Shown here piece after piece: positions 34,845 to 46,436 of a DNA stretch of 64,000 nucleotides (position 1 is the stretch's first letter; every line of letters begins with the position of its first letter). The notes beneath the pieces are model-generated. The model was not told the origin of the DNA. It was given only the letters and a program-made list of their open reading frames with translations, and made no database searches. Position numbers and translations under genes: made by a program. This stretch comes from Cryptomeria japonica (lineage: Eukaryota > Streptophyta > Pinopsida > Cupressales > Cupressaceae), in the NCBI RefSeq assembly GCF_030272615.1, contig NC_081410.1, positions 221,949,415 to 222,013,414 on the forward strand, given 5' to 3'.

Positions 34845-35115
34845 AAAGATCCTGAAAAAATACAAAAAAATGAGAAAAAAGATCCTGAAAAAATACAAAA
34901 AAATTGAGAAGAAGATCCTGAAAAAATACAAAAAAAATGAGAAAAAGATCCTAAAAAAATACAAAAAATGAGAAAAAGATCCTGAAAAAATACAAAAAAA
35001 TGAGAAAAAGATCCCGATAAAATATAAAAAAATAAGAAAAAGATCCTAAAAAATACAAAAAAATGAGAAAAAGATCCTAAAAAAAATACAAAAAAATGAG
35101 AAAAAGATCTTAAAA
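34845..35115 (+). repeat. Tandem repeat, ~31 bp unit, nine copies
   Basis: Nine head-to-tail units of the form AAGATCCTGAAAAAATAC followed by AAAAAAATGAGAAA, with small length changes (27-33 bp) and substitutions. They begin right after the integrase end. Such A-rich arrays between integrase and 3' LTR are common in Tat-type elements. Confidence 0.9.
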
Positions 35116-35524
35116 AAAGATTATCACTCTAGTGAAAATCTAGTAAACAGGTGCCTTGTGACACACAAAAACAAAAAGTGAAAAATCAAAAAAATAAAGA
35201 GAAATAAATTCGTCCACCGGTGAAAACTTGACAAATAGATGCCTTAGGCAAGTACCATGGTGAAAACCAGGCAGCCAGTGCCATGTGTAGAGATTTGGCT
35301 CCTCTTTCCTTCAGTACTCTAATTGATCATGCCTTATCCATATCTACTCTCTCATTCCATAATAGCCTTCCTACCCCTACCATAGCTTATGGATTGTTTG
35401 CATACCCCACACGCAAAGCTTCTCTTGCATACTACACTAGTCTTATCCATCACTGGGGCATCTCCTTAACCTTAGGAGTGGGTTGGGATAGTTGGCATCT
35501 CACGATTGAAGGAACTACCTTCTA
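35116..35524 (+). other. Non-coding spacer of the Tat element
   Basis: No supported gene. Contains a degenerate pair of the motif GTGAAAA-CTAG/CTTGA...CAGGTGCCTTG / TAGATGCCTTAGG (around 35137-35250). The frame 35283-35525 is unassigned. Confidence 0.4.
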
Positions 35525-35690
35525 AAATGTCTTGAAAAAAATCTTAAAAATCATAAAATGTCCTGAAAAATCTTAAAAAATCATAAAATGTCCTAAAAAA
35601 ATCTTAAAAATCATAAAAATCATAAAATGTCCTGGAAAAACCCTAAAAACTAAAACATTCACAAAACCCCTAAAATTCATAAAAATCCAA
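35525..35690 (+). repeat. Second tandem repeat, ~34 bp unit, about four copies
   Basis: Units of the form AAAATGTCCTGAAAAA plus TCTTAAAAATCAT recur from 35525, the last ones degenerate. It is independent of the 34845 array. Confidence 0.8.
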
Positions 35691-36827
35691 AAACATGTAA
35701 TAAACATTGTGATGACACAAACACTTTGGACAAGCATGTAGATTTGGAACTTCAATGAACTCCTGACAGGACGAGACTTCGATTGAGCAAAGATAACATT
35801 TGATCAACATATATAGCCAAATCCATTAAATATGAACAATAAATCATTCAACATGAAACATATTGTTTGTTTCTTTGCTTATTTTCTTTTGATTGTTTTT
35901 TTATATTCTTTTTTAGTGACATGTCTTTTAGCTTTTCTTGGGATGTCTTTAACTAGAGAATTTATCTCTAGGATGACTTTGACTAGAAAGGCAAGGATGG
36001 GGCATGTTCACTTGTTTGCTACTTGTGGGATGTTCCTTAGTAATATGATGACTCATCTTAGGACATGATCATCCAAGATCATCGAGGACATAATGGTCTG
36101 ATGCAAATTGAGGCAATGCTTCTTGTCTGACGTGTTTCATTTCATGCAATTGGTACGATGATTCATTTGGGTCTTATTCAAATCTAGATGAGTTTTACCC
36201 TTTTGCCATAATAAGCTTGATGATGATACAAGCACCTTAAAAAGCACAAGAATTCTCATCACGTTTCATACCCTCTTTCTCATCACTCATTCCTTCTTTC
36301 TCATCACTTTTCTCTTTTCATCACCCTTTTCATCTCTTTTTTCATCATTTATTTCTTCATCTTCTTCATTTTTTCAATGCAGTGAGATCAATCAAATGCT
36401 TTTATCCAACTGATACATGTATCTAAATCTTCAATCACTTTATCAGTCAACTTACTTTTCTCAATCTCAATGCCCCTTGAGTCAATTAGTAAATCAATCC
36501 TTGGATCACCTTATCTTGCGCTATCATCAATCCCTATCAACTTAATCAACTTAGCAACTTGGCTATACTGTTTATTTCCATCAATTGTTCAGTTATGCCT
36601 TTCAACTGTGCATTTCCATCAAATGTACATCTCAACTTAATCACTTGTGCAATATCAACTACCGTATCTCCTTTTCATAATCTATCAAGAGATCAATCTC
36701 CATCAATCTATTCAATCAATCTCTCGAGGGGGAATAACCAATTAATCATCACCTTTACCAGGATATCTCTGGTGCATATGTCAGTTGATCATTTTCTTTC
36801 AAACAACGCGATAGGCTACATTGTCTG
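35691..36827 (+). other. Non-coding 3' region of the Tat element
   Basis: Nothing recognisable. From about 36240 to 36400 there is a TC-rich stretch with repeated TCATCAC/TTCTCATCAC. Frames at 35832-36068 and 36559-36828 have no supporting features. Confidence 0.4.
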
Positions 36828-36841
36828 AAAGAGGGGCAAAA
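36828..36841 (+). other. Polypurine tract of the Tat element
   Basis: GAAAGAGGGGCAAAA lies directly before the LTR start TGTAGACAC. Confidence 0.65.
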
Positions 36842-37799
36842 TGTAGACACATAAAAGTTTCCATTAAAATATGTTCTCTTATCAAACCTCAATTTTATAA
36901 TCATCATTAGGGTGGATCCATTATAATATTACTTTCTCACTTTCCATTACACTATTCATTATATTTATATTTATATTCATATTTTGTTATTTCCATTATC
37001 CATTATTCACTATATTATAATGTATTTTCTTCATTATTTTATTAATATATCCATATCATTAATTTATTAAATTTATTAAATGAATATATATTTCATTATT
37101 TATCCCTCCCATGCATTTAAAATAAAGAATAATCATTCCTTACCACTTACCATTTTCCAATACCACTCATCTTCTCTCCTTACCATTCATTCTTTCTAAA
37201 CCACTAATCTCCTATTATCCCATATTCATCCCACAACTTGGATTTTACCCTGAGGACATCTATAAATATCTTGCTCCTCTTCATTTCTAAGCCTAGCAAA
37301 TTCCTTTATCATTTGTATAATTTCATTTTTAAGTCTTTTCTTTTGCATTCTAGTTTTCTATTTGATCATTTTGTTCATCATATCATTAATTCTCACATTG
37401 ATTTCATTGAATTTGATAATCTTTATATCCATCCATCATAGCTTCATGTGCACATACTTTTGAGAGAATCCATTTTAAACACAAGACCTTGATTGGTAGG
37501 AGAACAATGGAGTGGATTTCTGTTTAATGCATGTGTGTTTTAGCTTATATTTTTGTTTTGCATGTGTATGTTTTGGCAGGGAAACCTTCATTGCTGGATG
37601 TTGGAAGATTGAATCTTGTATTCAATACATTTCCTCCATCTACATCCCCATGCTTTCTATAAAAACTTCAACCTCTCTTCAGACCTTCTTCTAAATGTTT
37701 CTTCTCTTAAATTGTTGATGAAGTTTTACGCTCTTCTCATTGTAGGTTATGAACCTTTCTTCATTAGAGTCCACTGGTTAACTCAACACATGTTGTGCA
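36842..37799 (+). repeat. 3' LTR of the Tat element
   Basis: It starts TGTAGACACATAAAAG after the polypurine tract. A TATA box (CTATAAATATCTTG) lies at about 37258. The right end is set at GTGCA, 37799, where a minus-strand ORF Y reading begins to match. No second LTR copy is available to confirm it. Very AT-rich. Frames at 37238-37804 are not credible genes. Confidence 0.5.
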
Positions 37800-38880
37800 T
37801 ATAGTTCCAAAAATATGTTCACCAACCTCAAACCCCATTGGTAGAATCCATGAAGTTTGTGGCTCCACCACTTCCATCAGGCACTATTTAGTGTCAACCA
37901 TGAAACATATGGTATCAACATATTTTTCCACAACAAATTTAGGGATTCTTTCCCTCTCAAGCATTTCCTCCTGAAAGGTCTTCAAATATCCCCATAGATT
38001 CTTGTTTTGGGCTTTAAAGTCACTATATCTATATAGATACTCCTGAATCTGCATTCCCACGGGCCTATCAAATGCCCACTATACCAGACCAACTCCCAAA
38101 ATCTCATTCTTGAAGTAGAAGATTATGCACAAAAGTAGAGTACCATATTTAAAGTGGTGCTTCTTATTTTCTTTGATCTTCTTTGGATTCTTGATGAGCT
38201 CACTTTAGAGCAACTCGCAAAGATCCTATTTCTTGTTCTCTCTTAACATCTCATATGTAGCATACACTGCAATACCAAATACAGAGTTCATTTGGATGGA
38301 GTAATAAATATTATAGTCTATCATCATGGATGAAAACCAGATGTCATCCTCCAAGATTTCATCAACAGTCATTGCTCGTTTATCAAATTTTGAGCCACTT
38401 GCATTGGTTACAATGTCATTCTTCACTATTTTTCAGAGATGGCAATGGACTGGATGCACACAACCCAATTATTGTCTAAATCACACCTTTAGTGATATGA
38501 TACGGCTTATCCAACCACATGAATTCATCATGAACATGACTCAGAATGTACTGAATCCACTCCTACTCATATGCCATAGGAAACTTCACAAATTGAACAA
38601 AACCCTTGCTTTCCAATTCTTTATAATCAAGTTTCAATATGGAAATTTGATTGGATAACTGATTGTTGAAAAGATTCAGCAATTGTGAGCTTCCTAATTG
38701 TTCAATCGGACCATGTGTGTAAACCCTTATATCTTCAATATGCAAAACACCGTAGGGGATAAACAAAAAATCACTCTTAAGGTCATCCTCCATTGAAATG
38801 AATGGGTGATTTTTAAAATTGGGACAAGCAGGCTCAATGATATTGACAACAAGAGGGGTTGCGGTACCAGATGTGGCCAT
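37800..38880 (-). pseudogene. ORF Y, third copy (N-terminal part)
   Basis: Starts MATSGTAT at 38880 on the minus strand. It matches the other two copies by eye: IPYGVLHIEDIRVYTH, ELESKGFVQFV, ILSHVHDEFM, then in another frame MNSVFGIAVYATYEML, GVGLV*WAFDRPVGMQIQ, and CLMEVVEPQ...LPMGFEV at about 37830. The complete copy has the corresponding blocks VPAGVIVEEG, ILSKVHGDKM, INSVSTIAINAAYRMI, GVGDV*WSPDQPVTK and CLMDVVEPRMEEVEPMGYEV. It has stops at 38563 and many others and at least one frameshift. Function unknown. Confidence 0.7.
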
Positions 38881-39184
38881 TCTTACATATTAAAATTCCA
38901 AACTTCAACTTAAAGAGGGTTTATACTGATAAATGCCTTTATTATGAATAAGGTTTACTCACCAAATCTCTTCAAAAATCTATAGCACCAATATTTTGCT
39001 TGATAGCCTTCTTCACAGAGCTCTCTATAATTCTTCTCTTGAATCGCAAAGTCATAACTGAAGAGGAAAAGTTATCTTTTATTCACCATATACCTAAATG
39101 TTCACTGTAATAAATGCACTATGCTATAATTCTTCTAGATGCTCTATATCTATTAGAAATTATTCACCGGATCTTCAAATAGGT

Positions 39185-40456
39185 TCAAATCTTTCGAAAA
39201 TAAACATTGCAATCATAAATAATTTTGCAACCTACCAGAAATAACTTCCCCAAGGTTGGATGCCTAGGTTCAATTATCGAATGTAGTTCCAGTACTAGAT
39301 CAGGTGTGGACCATCTTCCTTCCTTTGAATCAATCTTAACCCATGTCTTCTTCATCTGATCTTTTATCTCCTCAACATTTTCTTTTCTCTTCTCATCTGG
39401 CTTCTCATTTTTATTCTTGTCTTCCATACCTCTCTTATTCACATTTTTTATTTTACAATACTTAGCAATGTGACCGGATTCGTTGCAAGCATAGAAAACA
39501 ATATTTTCTTGCATAGCTCTAACATTCATCTGATTTATTTTTAATCTACATTAATTAGCAACATGTCCAAACATACCACATGCATAACATCTGACATTTC
39601 TCTTATCTTAAAATTTATTAATCATACTTCTACATACATTTTCCTTATGATCATACTTATTGCATTTGAAACATTGACCAATAAAAGGTGGACCATTATT
39701 GATCATCCTATTTTTTCATTGACTTGCCATATGACCAAATTTATTGCAAACAAAACAATTGCCATTGAATTTATGAGCATTGGGCTATCTTACAGGAGGC
39801 CTTCTTGAGTTCTTCTTCTATTTTTAAGGCTTAGGATTGCTTTGACCAGACCTAAAGCTTTCTCCTTTCTCATATCCAAGACCTTGAGTGTCATTAGGAT
39901 TCTTCTAACTTGCAAGCATTTCATCAAGCTTAGTTGAATTGATCTGGAATTTCTCCTTGTATTCATTTGCAATATCAAGATCATATCTAATAAGAATGAG
40001 TTGCCTTTCAAGATCTTCCTCATGTTGTCTAGCATCTTGTAGATCAAGCTTCAGTTGTCCATTCTCACTCTCAAGTTTGCAATATTCTTCAAATTTGTCT
40101 TTCAGGAATTGAGCAAGATTTTCTTTATTATTCTTCCTTTCTTCAATCTCTTTTGTCAATCTCATCACAATAGCTTCCATTTCATTATTCTAGATTGTAT
40201 TTTCTCTAGATAGTCTATCACATTCTTATGTCTTTTCCCTCAAGGCTTCTTCATCAATGCACTAAATTTCTTTCTACTTAAGTTGAACAACAAGTTCCTT
40301 TCTCTTTTTCCTTTATTTGCTCAACTGGTCCTTCAATGTCTCAATGTATTCTTTAGCATCTTTGAGATTTTCTTTCACCTGTCAGTTCTCATTTTGTGCA
40401 TGATCAAGATCTCCAAGAGAAATAACCAGCTTCTTTCTAAGACTACCGGAGTCCAT
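39185..40456 (-). pseudogene. Four-knuckle coiled-coil Gag, third copy
   Basis: One phase from ATG 40456 (MDSGSLRKKL) to a stop at 39185. The N-terminal half is a long Glu/Lys/Leu-rich coiled coil (LTKEIEERKNNKENLAQFL). Four zinc-knuckle positions follow: CFVCNKFGHMASQ, CFKCNKYDHKENVC, CYACGMFGHVAN and YACNESGHIAKYC, three with a damaged cysteine. A Lys-rich tail follows (KNEKPDEKRKENVEE). Stop codons at about 40318, 40224, 40190 and 39905 interrupt it. Role by analogy: nucleocapsid protein. It lacks a capsid block I can recognise. Confidence 0.72.
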
Positions 40457-40509
40457 TGGTTCACCTTACCTAATCAACCTCAAGCTGTCAGGATTCTTTC
40501 AAGGAACTA

Positions 40510-40523
40510 GGCTTTGATACCAA
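40510..40523 (-). other. Primer binding site of the third Gag-ORF Y copy
   Basis: Minus strand TTGGTATCAAAGCC. It carries A where TTGGTATCAGAGCC is usual, and so does the complete element at 47514. Confidence 0.8.
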
Positions 40524-40524
40524 T

Positions 40525-40931
40525 TGTTAGAATCAAGGAACACTAAGAGGGGGGGTGAATCAGTGTTCTGCAATTTTTAACTTTTACAATCTATCCTTTA
40601 AACCACTTAATGCATATGAAGGAAATTAAAGTGCAGAAACACAAAGAAAAGATCAACAACACCATAACGTGGAAACTAGGTTAAGGGAAAACCCATGGTA
40701 GGATTCAAACCCAAAATATTAGTATACTCTGTTAAAAGTATAAAAATATTACATAGAGGGAATGCATATGCATTCAGGTACATTTCCTAGAGCTCAATGC
40801 TCAATTTATAAATAAGGGCTACAACTCAGAAGGCTCAATGCCTTACAAAAGTTTGTAAGACAGTACAATTAGGTTTGAACTATGAATTAGCATCAACAAA
40901 TGCCTAGATATAGTTTTGGTTAGGCACAAAA
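40525..40931 (-). repeat. 5' LTR fragment of the third Gag-ORF Y copy
   Basis: Plus sense starts TGTTAGAATCAAGG at the primer site and holds the run AGAGGGGGGGTGAATCA and a GTGGAAAC...GGGAAAACCCA block. It is interrupted at 40932 by another LTR starting TGTTGAAC. Confidence 0.65.
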
Positions 40932-41297
40932 TGTTGAACACAATGTACCACTAAGAAGGGGGTGAATCAATGGTTTCCAATATTCTAAACCTTTTCAACT
41001 TAACTCTTGGTACCAGTTAGTAAATCAAACACAAGGAGGATATACCAGTGAGATAAGGAAAGTGATCAAATGAAAACACCTCAATACACACAACACATAA
41101 CAACGGATATATGAGGAAAACCCAATGTGGGAAAAACCTATGTGACAAATGTTGTTGGAATCTACTGCTCCAATCCACCTCACAATTAAAAATAGTTTTT
41201 ACTACTTTTAGGGCATCAACCCAAGGAGCACCAACCCCTACTGATTTAGGGCACCAAGCTCCAACTCAGTGAAATACAATAGTTGTAGCCTTGTTAT

Positions 41298-42163
41298 TGT
41301 TAGGGTTCCCACAGATACTGAGAGGGGGGGGGGTGAATCAGTATCTGACCGGTAATGAAATTTTCTTAAAACTGAATATGCAGAATATAAAGTAATAGTA
41401 TATTGGTATGCAAGAATTAATGCAAATAACAGAATCAAAAGCATCCACATGAAAAGAACACCATAACACAAGATGTTTAACGAGGAAACCTGATGTGGGA
41501 AAAACCTCGGTGGGATTTGTGACCCACAATATTCACTTACTAGCCAATAAGAGAATATTACTTACAATAGGGGCCTGCACATGCAAGAAGGCCAACTGCC
41601 TAGAGCTCACTGCTCAATAAGAAGTCACACTGACTTACAATGAGGATTTACACAAATCCAATATTTTGTACTGCTTTACAATAGCATCTTCAATGCTAGA
41701 TTCAGTACCGGTTCTTGCTCTATTCTTTACATATACCCTTGACCTACAATTCACACATTAGGTCTGCCTTATAATTTATTTATTGCTTTCTATCCATATC
41801 CTACAAATGCCTACAATGATCTCTTTTATATACAAGAGTCATTTTACAATTTGCCAAGTTGGCTTACAATGATAAACAAAATATTACATATCAAAAATCC
41901 TATCGGCCTCTATGCCAGTATACATATTTCCTTCTGTGCCGGTGTACATCTTTTGTGCCGGTGCCGGTGTAGATTGATTTTGTTGATGTCGGAGCACTGT
42001 TTTGTTTGAGTAATGCTTTGCCGGTATAATGTCTTGCCGGTGCCATAGGATTGCAAGGTTGCTTGAGTAATGCTTTGTCAATGCCATAGGATTGCAAGGT
42101 TGCCATCAATGACAAAACCTTCAATCACACATAATGTCTCATTGGAGTGTCCATATGCCAACA
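41298..42163 (-). repeat. Solo LTR of the 46108-type family
   Basis: Plus-sense TGTTAGGGTTCCC to GCCAACA. Reverse complement matches the LTR at 46108-46436 plus 54138-54611: the start (TGTTGG...GATTGAAGGT..TCATTGATGG) and the segment CTAGGCAGTTGGCCTTCTTG-CATGTGCAGGC both recur. Flanks GTTAT (41293) and GTTAC (42164) are a likely target duplication with one mismatch. No internal region is attached, so it arose by LTR-LTR recombination. Confidence 0.72.
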
Positions 42164-43386
42164 GTTACAAATGAGTTTTGTAACTCTTGCAATCAATATA
42201 CTTCACCGGTTTAACTCTTCTCTATCGGTTCTTCTCTTCTTAGTTCTCTGTCGGTTCACTATCTTCTGTTTATACCCTTACTTCCCTGATTATGTCTTGC
42301 ATAATCTCCACTGGTAAACTTTCTTTTCTCCTTCACTTTCAGTAGCTTTCTTCCTAAATCTCCCTTGTCCGTTCACACATTTTTTATCTATTTTGGCAAC
42401 TTGGTAGTTTCTCTAACCTTACCAGTAAAACCTCTAATAACCCCTCTTATCAGTTCAAATTTAAAATCAGTCAGCTCCAACACTTAGATGCTTTTAATCT
42501 TCTCTCTGATCACTCTCTACTCTCTTAGTTACTCTCTCTTTATTGACATCTAGAATCATCTACTTAAGTCTTCAGACTGCATATTTATACTTGATTGTTC
42601 CCGCCAAAACCAACTTTCAAACTGGGCACGTTAGGGTTTTTCTCCATCAAGTGAATCCGTATCAAATCTAATCGGATCTCATTTAATCAATTGATGATCT
42701 GTAGTAGATCAACCATCACCACCACTACATAAGACATCTGTACATAATTTCCATAATTAGCAACCTGCAACTTGATTGTTCGGCCTTGTTCTATCAATCA
42801 CCATTAATGCCTCAGCTATTTCCTTCTACCAATAAGCACCAAGATCAGATTGTCCTGCTTGATCTACATCACCAAGAAACATTTGCAACTTCATCTGCCT
42901 CAAGCTACACTCTTCTATCATCAACTCATGATTTACTGGTTCCTTATTTAAAGTTAAACTACTCATCACCTACCACGTCGATGGACAATTTTCCTACCAC
43001 TGCATGCGTGACACATGGAGTCTATGTGTCATCCTCAGTCGCCATCCAACTCAACCTAGTCTTCTATGTCAGTTTGAGCTCTTTCACCAACCAATACACA
43101 CGACTGGTGTTAAGGACCTTACTGGTACATATACCCTACCGATAGACCTTCATGATATCTTATCTCCTTCCTGTTGGTAGATCATATTGACTTGAATTAC
43201 TTTTGGTTCTGTGTCCATACTCCATGTGATTTAGTAGCCATTCACTCTATTGGTTTGTCTTCTCCATGTTCATAGAAGATTCATACATGCTCACTGATGG
43301 ATCTCCTTATTGTTTGCAGACTGGTAATTTTCATGATTCCAACATTCCAACAGTCTCACACTAATACATTCCAATCTTCATGTTCC

Positions 43387-43610
43387 ATCCCAGTAGACAT
43401 TCTCTTGCTTGCTTCTGCATATCGGGAACATACCTATTGGTTGACATTTAATATTGGTTTCCAACACTTACTTTCCAATTATCATCCCATACCATGCCAG
43501 TAGACATTATCCTACTTGCTTCTACATACCGAGAACACACCTATCGGTTAACATTTCATACCGGTTTCCAACACTTACTTGCCGGTTATCATCCCATACC
43601 GGTTGACATC
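43387..43610 (+). repeat. Two ~110 bp tandem copies in the copia LTR
   Basis: CCAGTAGACATT and what follows (TTGCTTCT...CATACCTATTGGTTGACATTT...CAACACTTACTT) at about 43388 recurs at about 43497 with about one change in ten by eye. Confidence 0.7.
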
Positions 43611-43631
43611 AATGAAAACACAATGCCAACA

Positions 43632-43700
43632 ATCTCCCCATTTGTAATTGATGTCAACACACTCTGCTCCTTAGACTAGCTCATTCTCCCCCTTTGACAA
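43632..43700 (-). other. Multiple polypurine tracts upstream of the copia LTR
   Basis: Minus-strand purine tracts at 43632-43642 (ATGGGGAGAT), about 43687-43698 (AAAGGGGGAGAA) and about 43765-43778 (AAATGGGGAGAA). Multiple tracts before the LTR are described for Sirevirus-type copia elements. Confidence 0.55.
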
Positions 43701-43906
43701 TAATGACAAAGGTTTAGGGCATCTCTTCATCTAAGTCATTCTCCACCGGTTATACAGTGTATTCTCCCCATTTGGAAAATCTGCTCTTTGTGATTACCAC
43801 TAATATAGATGTATAAATTCTTGATCTCCCCCTATGAATAGCATGTGATTCAAGAGATACAGATATAACTATAGACTCCCCTTGAGCCATATTTCTCCAT
43901 ACAAGA

Positions 43907-44848
43907 TTAAGTGCATGAATTAGGTGACACAACTCCTAACTTGTGTCTCATGTACTCAAAAGTGCTTACCGGTAATGGTTTTGTGAAAATGTTTGCCACT
44001 TGTTCACTTGTAGGGACATATTCCATAATTACTTCCTACCCTTCAACCTTATCTCTGAGAAAATGATATTTGATAGAAATTTGCTTGGTCCTTGAGTGCA
44101 TAACCAGGTTATTTGATATATTAATGACACTTGAATTATCACATCAGATGGGAATAGGATCAGATAAGTCTACCTAAATATCCTTGAGGGTCTACTTCAT
44201 CCACAACACTTGAGAGCAACCCGTAGTAGTAGTATTAGATTCTGCTTCAAAAGTTGATAGAGAAACTGAGTCCCGCTTCTTGCTATGCCATGAAACCAAC
44301 CAGTCACCTAGGAAGAATGCACCACCACTTGTCCTCTTTCGGTCATTAATGTAACATTCCCAATCAGCATCATTAAAGGCTTTCAAAGTGAAATCTCCTT
44401 TCTTAGGGTACCATAATCCATAATTGAGTGTTCCTTGTAGGTACCTAAAAATTATTCATACTGCACTCATATGTGACTATCTAGGTCCTTCCTAAAATCT
44501 TGCTACCATGCACACTCCCTGCACTATATCTGGTCTAGAGGTAGTAAGATACAACAAACTACCAATCATGGACCTGTATAGGGTCTGGTCCACTACCGGT
44601 GATTCATCTTCCTTGCTCAACTTGTATCCGGTCACCATGGGGGTACTTATTGGCTTGTTGTCTTTCATTTGGAATTTCTTCAACATATCCTTGGCATACT
44701 TAATTTGAGAGAAATATTCCTTTATGCTGCTGTGAAATCTGCAAGCCAAGGAAATATGTTAGTTCTCCAAGCATGGACATCTCAAATTCTAATTTCATCT
44801 CATTAGCAAAGTCCTTGCACAGGGTGTCCTTGTTGCCCCCATGTTGGT
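43907..44848 (-). pseudogene. Copia RT end and RNase H pseudogene
   Basis: Minus-strand reading: GGNKDTLCKDFANEMKLEFEMSM, GELTYFLGLQI, then after a shift KYAKDMLKKFQMKDNKPIS, TPMVTGYKLSKEDESP, MIGSLLYLTTSRPDI, and RNase H blocks NDADWECYINDRKRTSGG, LVSWHSKKRDSVSLSTFEAE, CDNSSVINISNN, ending STFEYMRHKLGVV and a stop at 43907. These are the last third of copia pol. Stops at about 44480 and 44192 and a frameshift at about 44720 break it. The plus frame 44508-44708 is a shadow. Confidence 0.82.
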
Positions 44849-46107
44849 TAACAAATTTTCCTTTCCTTTATTATTTTTTTTAATAATAATTCATGCATAC
44901 CCTTGATCAAAAAGAAAATGAACCAACAATTGGGTGAACTGAGTTTCAGTTTACCCTCTGCATAAGAGTACAGCTCCTCATAAGATATTCAATGAATTTT
45001 TATGCAAATAAATCAGAAAGAAACACTTTTTACTAGAAAGAGAAAAAGGTTTTCACATTCATTTTCAACACAATAATAATGCTACAAGATAATCATCCAT
45101 AAATGTAAAGCTCACAGACTTAAACTTTGAACATTTCAATTCAATGTAAAACTTATTTCACCAAGTATACTCAATGTACCACAAATGTTGATCGATACTC
45201 TCTCATGCCTCATAGGGAAAGGGGGATCAGAATCATTTAAATGAAAATGTACCACTAATATTCTTAATAAATGAATTCACAGACATATAAAGAACTGATA
45301 ACGAAGTAAAATATTTTGCACACAAGCATGCATTCCAACAGAGATTGCTCTATCATTCAAACGCACAGATTTGAAGACTGTACAAAATATATCATTCCAT
45401 TCATATATCAAATGTCTACACTAAAATTCAAAGAAAATTAAGTTTGCTAATTCAAATCAAAGTTTTTCGGACCCTCAATAAAGCTTGCTTAATTACATTT
45501 ATAGCCTCCAGGCTAATAGTTCTCTTGAAAATAACCCTAAATTCTTAAACTCTACCCTAGAGTTAAAAGAAATTGTTTGCTTTAGACTGGATAAAACTCA
45601 AATGAACAAAGACCATGGACAAGATGACAGCTCATCCATAAACCGATCAAGACTCCAACATGGTAGAAGAAGCTACTGATTTGTCCTATTTTGTCATGGT
45701 ACCATGCACATTTTGCCACTCCAAATATGTTGTTGATAAATTAAGGATAACCTGATAGTGCGGGAGTCCAATGTGTAGAATGCGTTGCTTCCAAATGTCT
45801 TTGTCCATGTTTACCTGCATAACTTTAATTTTATGTGCTTCCAAGTGATCAAAGCAGACTGCTAACATTGATTATGTCCTTTCCACTTTGGAAAAGTCAT
45901 CTGTAGTTAGAGAATTTGTCTCCTTAACAAGTTGCACCCTTTCTTTAAAGGTTTTGACCATATCTGTCACTGGTTCAATCATCTGTTCATCCTCCTTCAA
46001 GAGTTGTATATCGATGCATTTTAAATCTTTCTGCATCGCATCAATAAGTTCTTTTAATCCTTTTCAAAACTTGATAGATTCTTCATGACTCTGTTTAATG
46101 ATAGAGT
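44849..46107 (-). other. Unassigned AT-rich segment with a minus-strand ORF remnant
   Basis: Copia similarity ends at 44848. Just beyond, the minus strand has an A-rich run (AAAAAAAATAATAAAGG, about 44865-44882), as a poly-A end of a copied transcript would give. A minus-strand coding remnant lies at about 45686-46100 (GLKELIDAMQKDLKCIDIQ, MIEPVTDMVKTF, LEAHKIKVMQVNMDKDIW), with one stop between its two halves. I do not recognise it. The segment ends where an LTR (TGTTGGAATTATAC) begins at 46108. Confidence 0.4.
45686..46100 (-). pseudogene. Unrecognised coding remnant (minus strand)
   Basis: Two blocks in one phase, separated by a stop at about 45869, total about 135 codons, rich in Lys, Glu and Met, with no motif I can name. 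It is cut at its N-terminus by the LTR that starts at 46108. It may be the C-terminal part of another transposon accessory frame, or of a retrocopied gene. Confidence 0.3.
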
Positions 46108-46436
46108 TGTTGGAATTATACACTCTAATGAGGATTGAAGGTGTTATCATTGATGGAAACCTTGCAACCTTGTGGAAACCTTGTGGCATTCATCTGGTAA
46201 ACCATCGGCACCTTCACCAGTAGGCACTGACACTGGTAGACACTTCACCGACAATGACAACAATGTATACAGGCACCCCAGCCGACAGGAAAAAACTTTT
46301 GTTTATTGTACTTAATTGTAAATATCTTTTGTAAAGCCAACATGGCATATTGTAATAGACTCATATATGTATGAGATCTTGTAAATAATTTTGATATGGA
46401 CATATGATGAATATGGTATAAGTGATGAGCAAATAT
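46108..46436 (+). repeat. 5' LTR, left part (46108-type family)
   Basis: From TGTTGGAATT to the insertion point. It continues at 54138. The solo LTR at 41298-42163 has the uninterrupted version in reverse orientation. Confidence 0.75.
46432..46436. repeat. Target-site duplication AATAT (left)
   Basis: AATAT immediately before TGTTGGCATT and again at 54133-54137 immediately after TTCATCA. Confidence 0.92.

Larger units (their letters stand above)
21198..37799 (+). mobile_element. Tat-type Ty3/gypsy element (decayed, 5' end missing)
   Basis: Gag, protease, RT, RNase H, a second archaeal-type RNase H and integrase are recognisable in plus orientation from 22511 to about 34821. They are followed by AT-rich tandem repeats, a polypurine tract and an LTR starting TGTAGACAC. 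The second RNase H between the first one and integrase is the hallmark of the Tat/Ogre group. The 5' LTR is not in the window; the leader is cut at 21198 by the copia element. A 5.6 kb insertion splits the integrase. Confidence 0.78.
37800..40931 (-). mobile_element. Gag + ORF Y element, minus strand, partial (third copy)
   Basis: On the minus strand: LTR end (40525-40931, partial), primer site, four-knuckle Gag (39185-40456), spacer, and ORF Y N-terminal 60% (37800-38880). The gene order is the same as in the complete element at 46437-54132. It is cut on one side by the Tat LTR at 37799 and on the other by a copia LTR at 40932. No pol sequence is present between the primer site and ORF Y. 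Confidence 0.72.
40932..43631 (-). repeat. 3' LTR of the truncated copia, with a solo LTR inside
   Basis: Plus-sense boundaries TGTTGAACAC (40932) and AATGCCAACA (43631), the latter next to the polypurine tract. A U5-type G-run (AAGAAGGGGGTGAATCA) is at about 40952. Excluding the solo LTR it is about 1.83 kb. Many ACCGGT-like motifs occur, and two ~110 bp tandem copies lie at about 43387-43610. The frames 42786-43145, 43297-43503 and 43494-43679 follow these repeats and are not genes. Confidence 0.6.
40932..44848 (-). mobile_element. Truncated Ty1/copia element, minus strand (3' half)
   Basis: On the minus strand it holds the end of RT, RNase H, polypurine tracts and a 3' LTR (40932-43631) that is itself split by a solo LTR at 41298-42163. 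The element is cut at 44848, just after the RT catalytic region would begin, so gag, protease, integrase and most of RT are missing. Confidence 0.75.

Noticed and set aside
34845-35115. Regular ~31 bp repeats resembling a CRISPR array
   Set aside because: There are no unique spacers, units abut head-to-tail, the sequence is A-rich and lies in a plant retroelement.
43297-43679. Two similar 60-68 codon frames
   Set aside because: They are produced by two ~110 bp tandem copies in an LTR, not by a duplicated gene.
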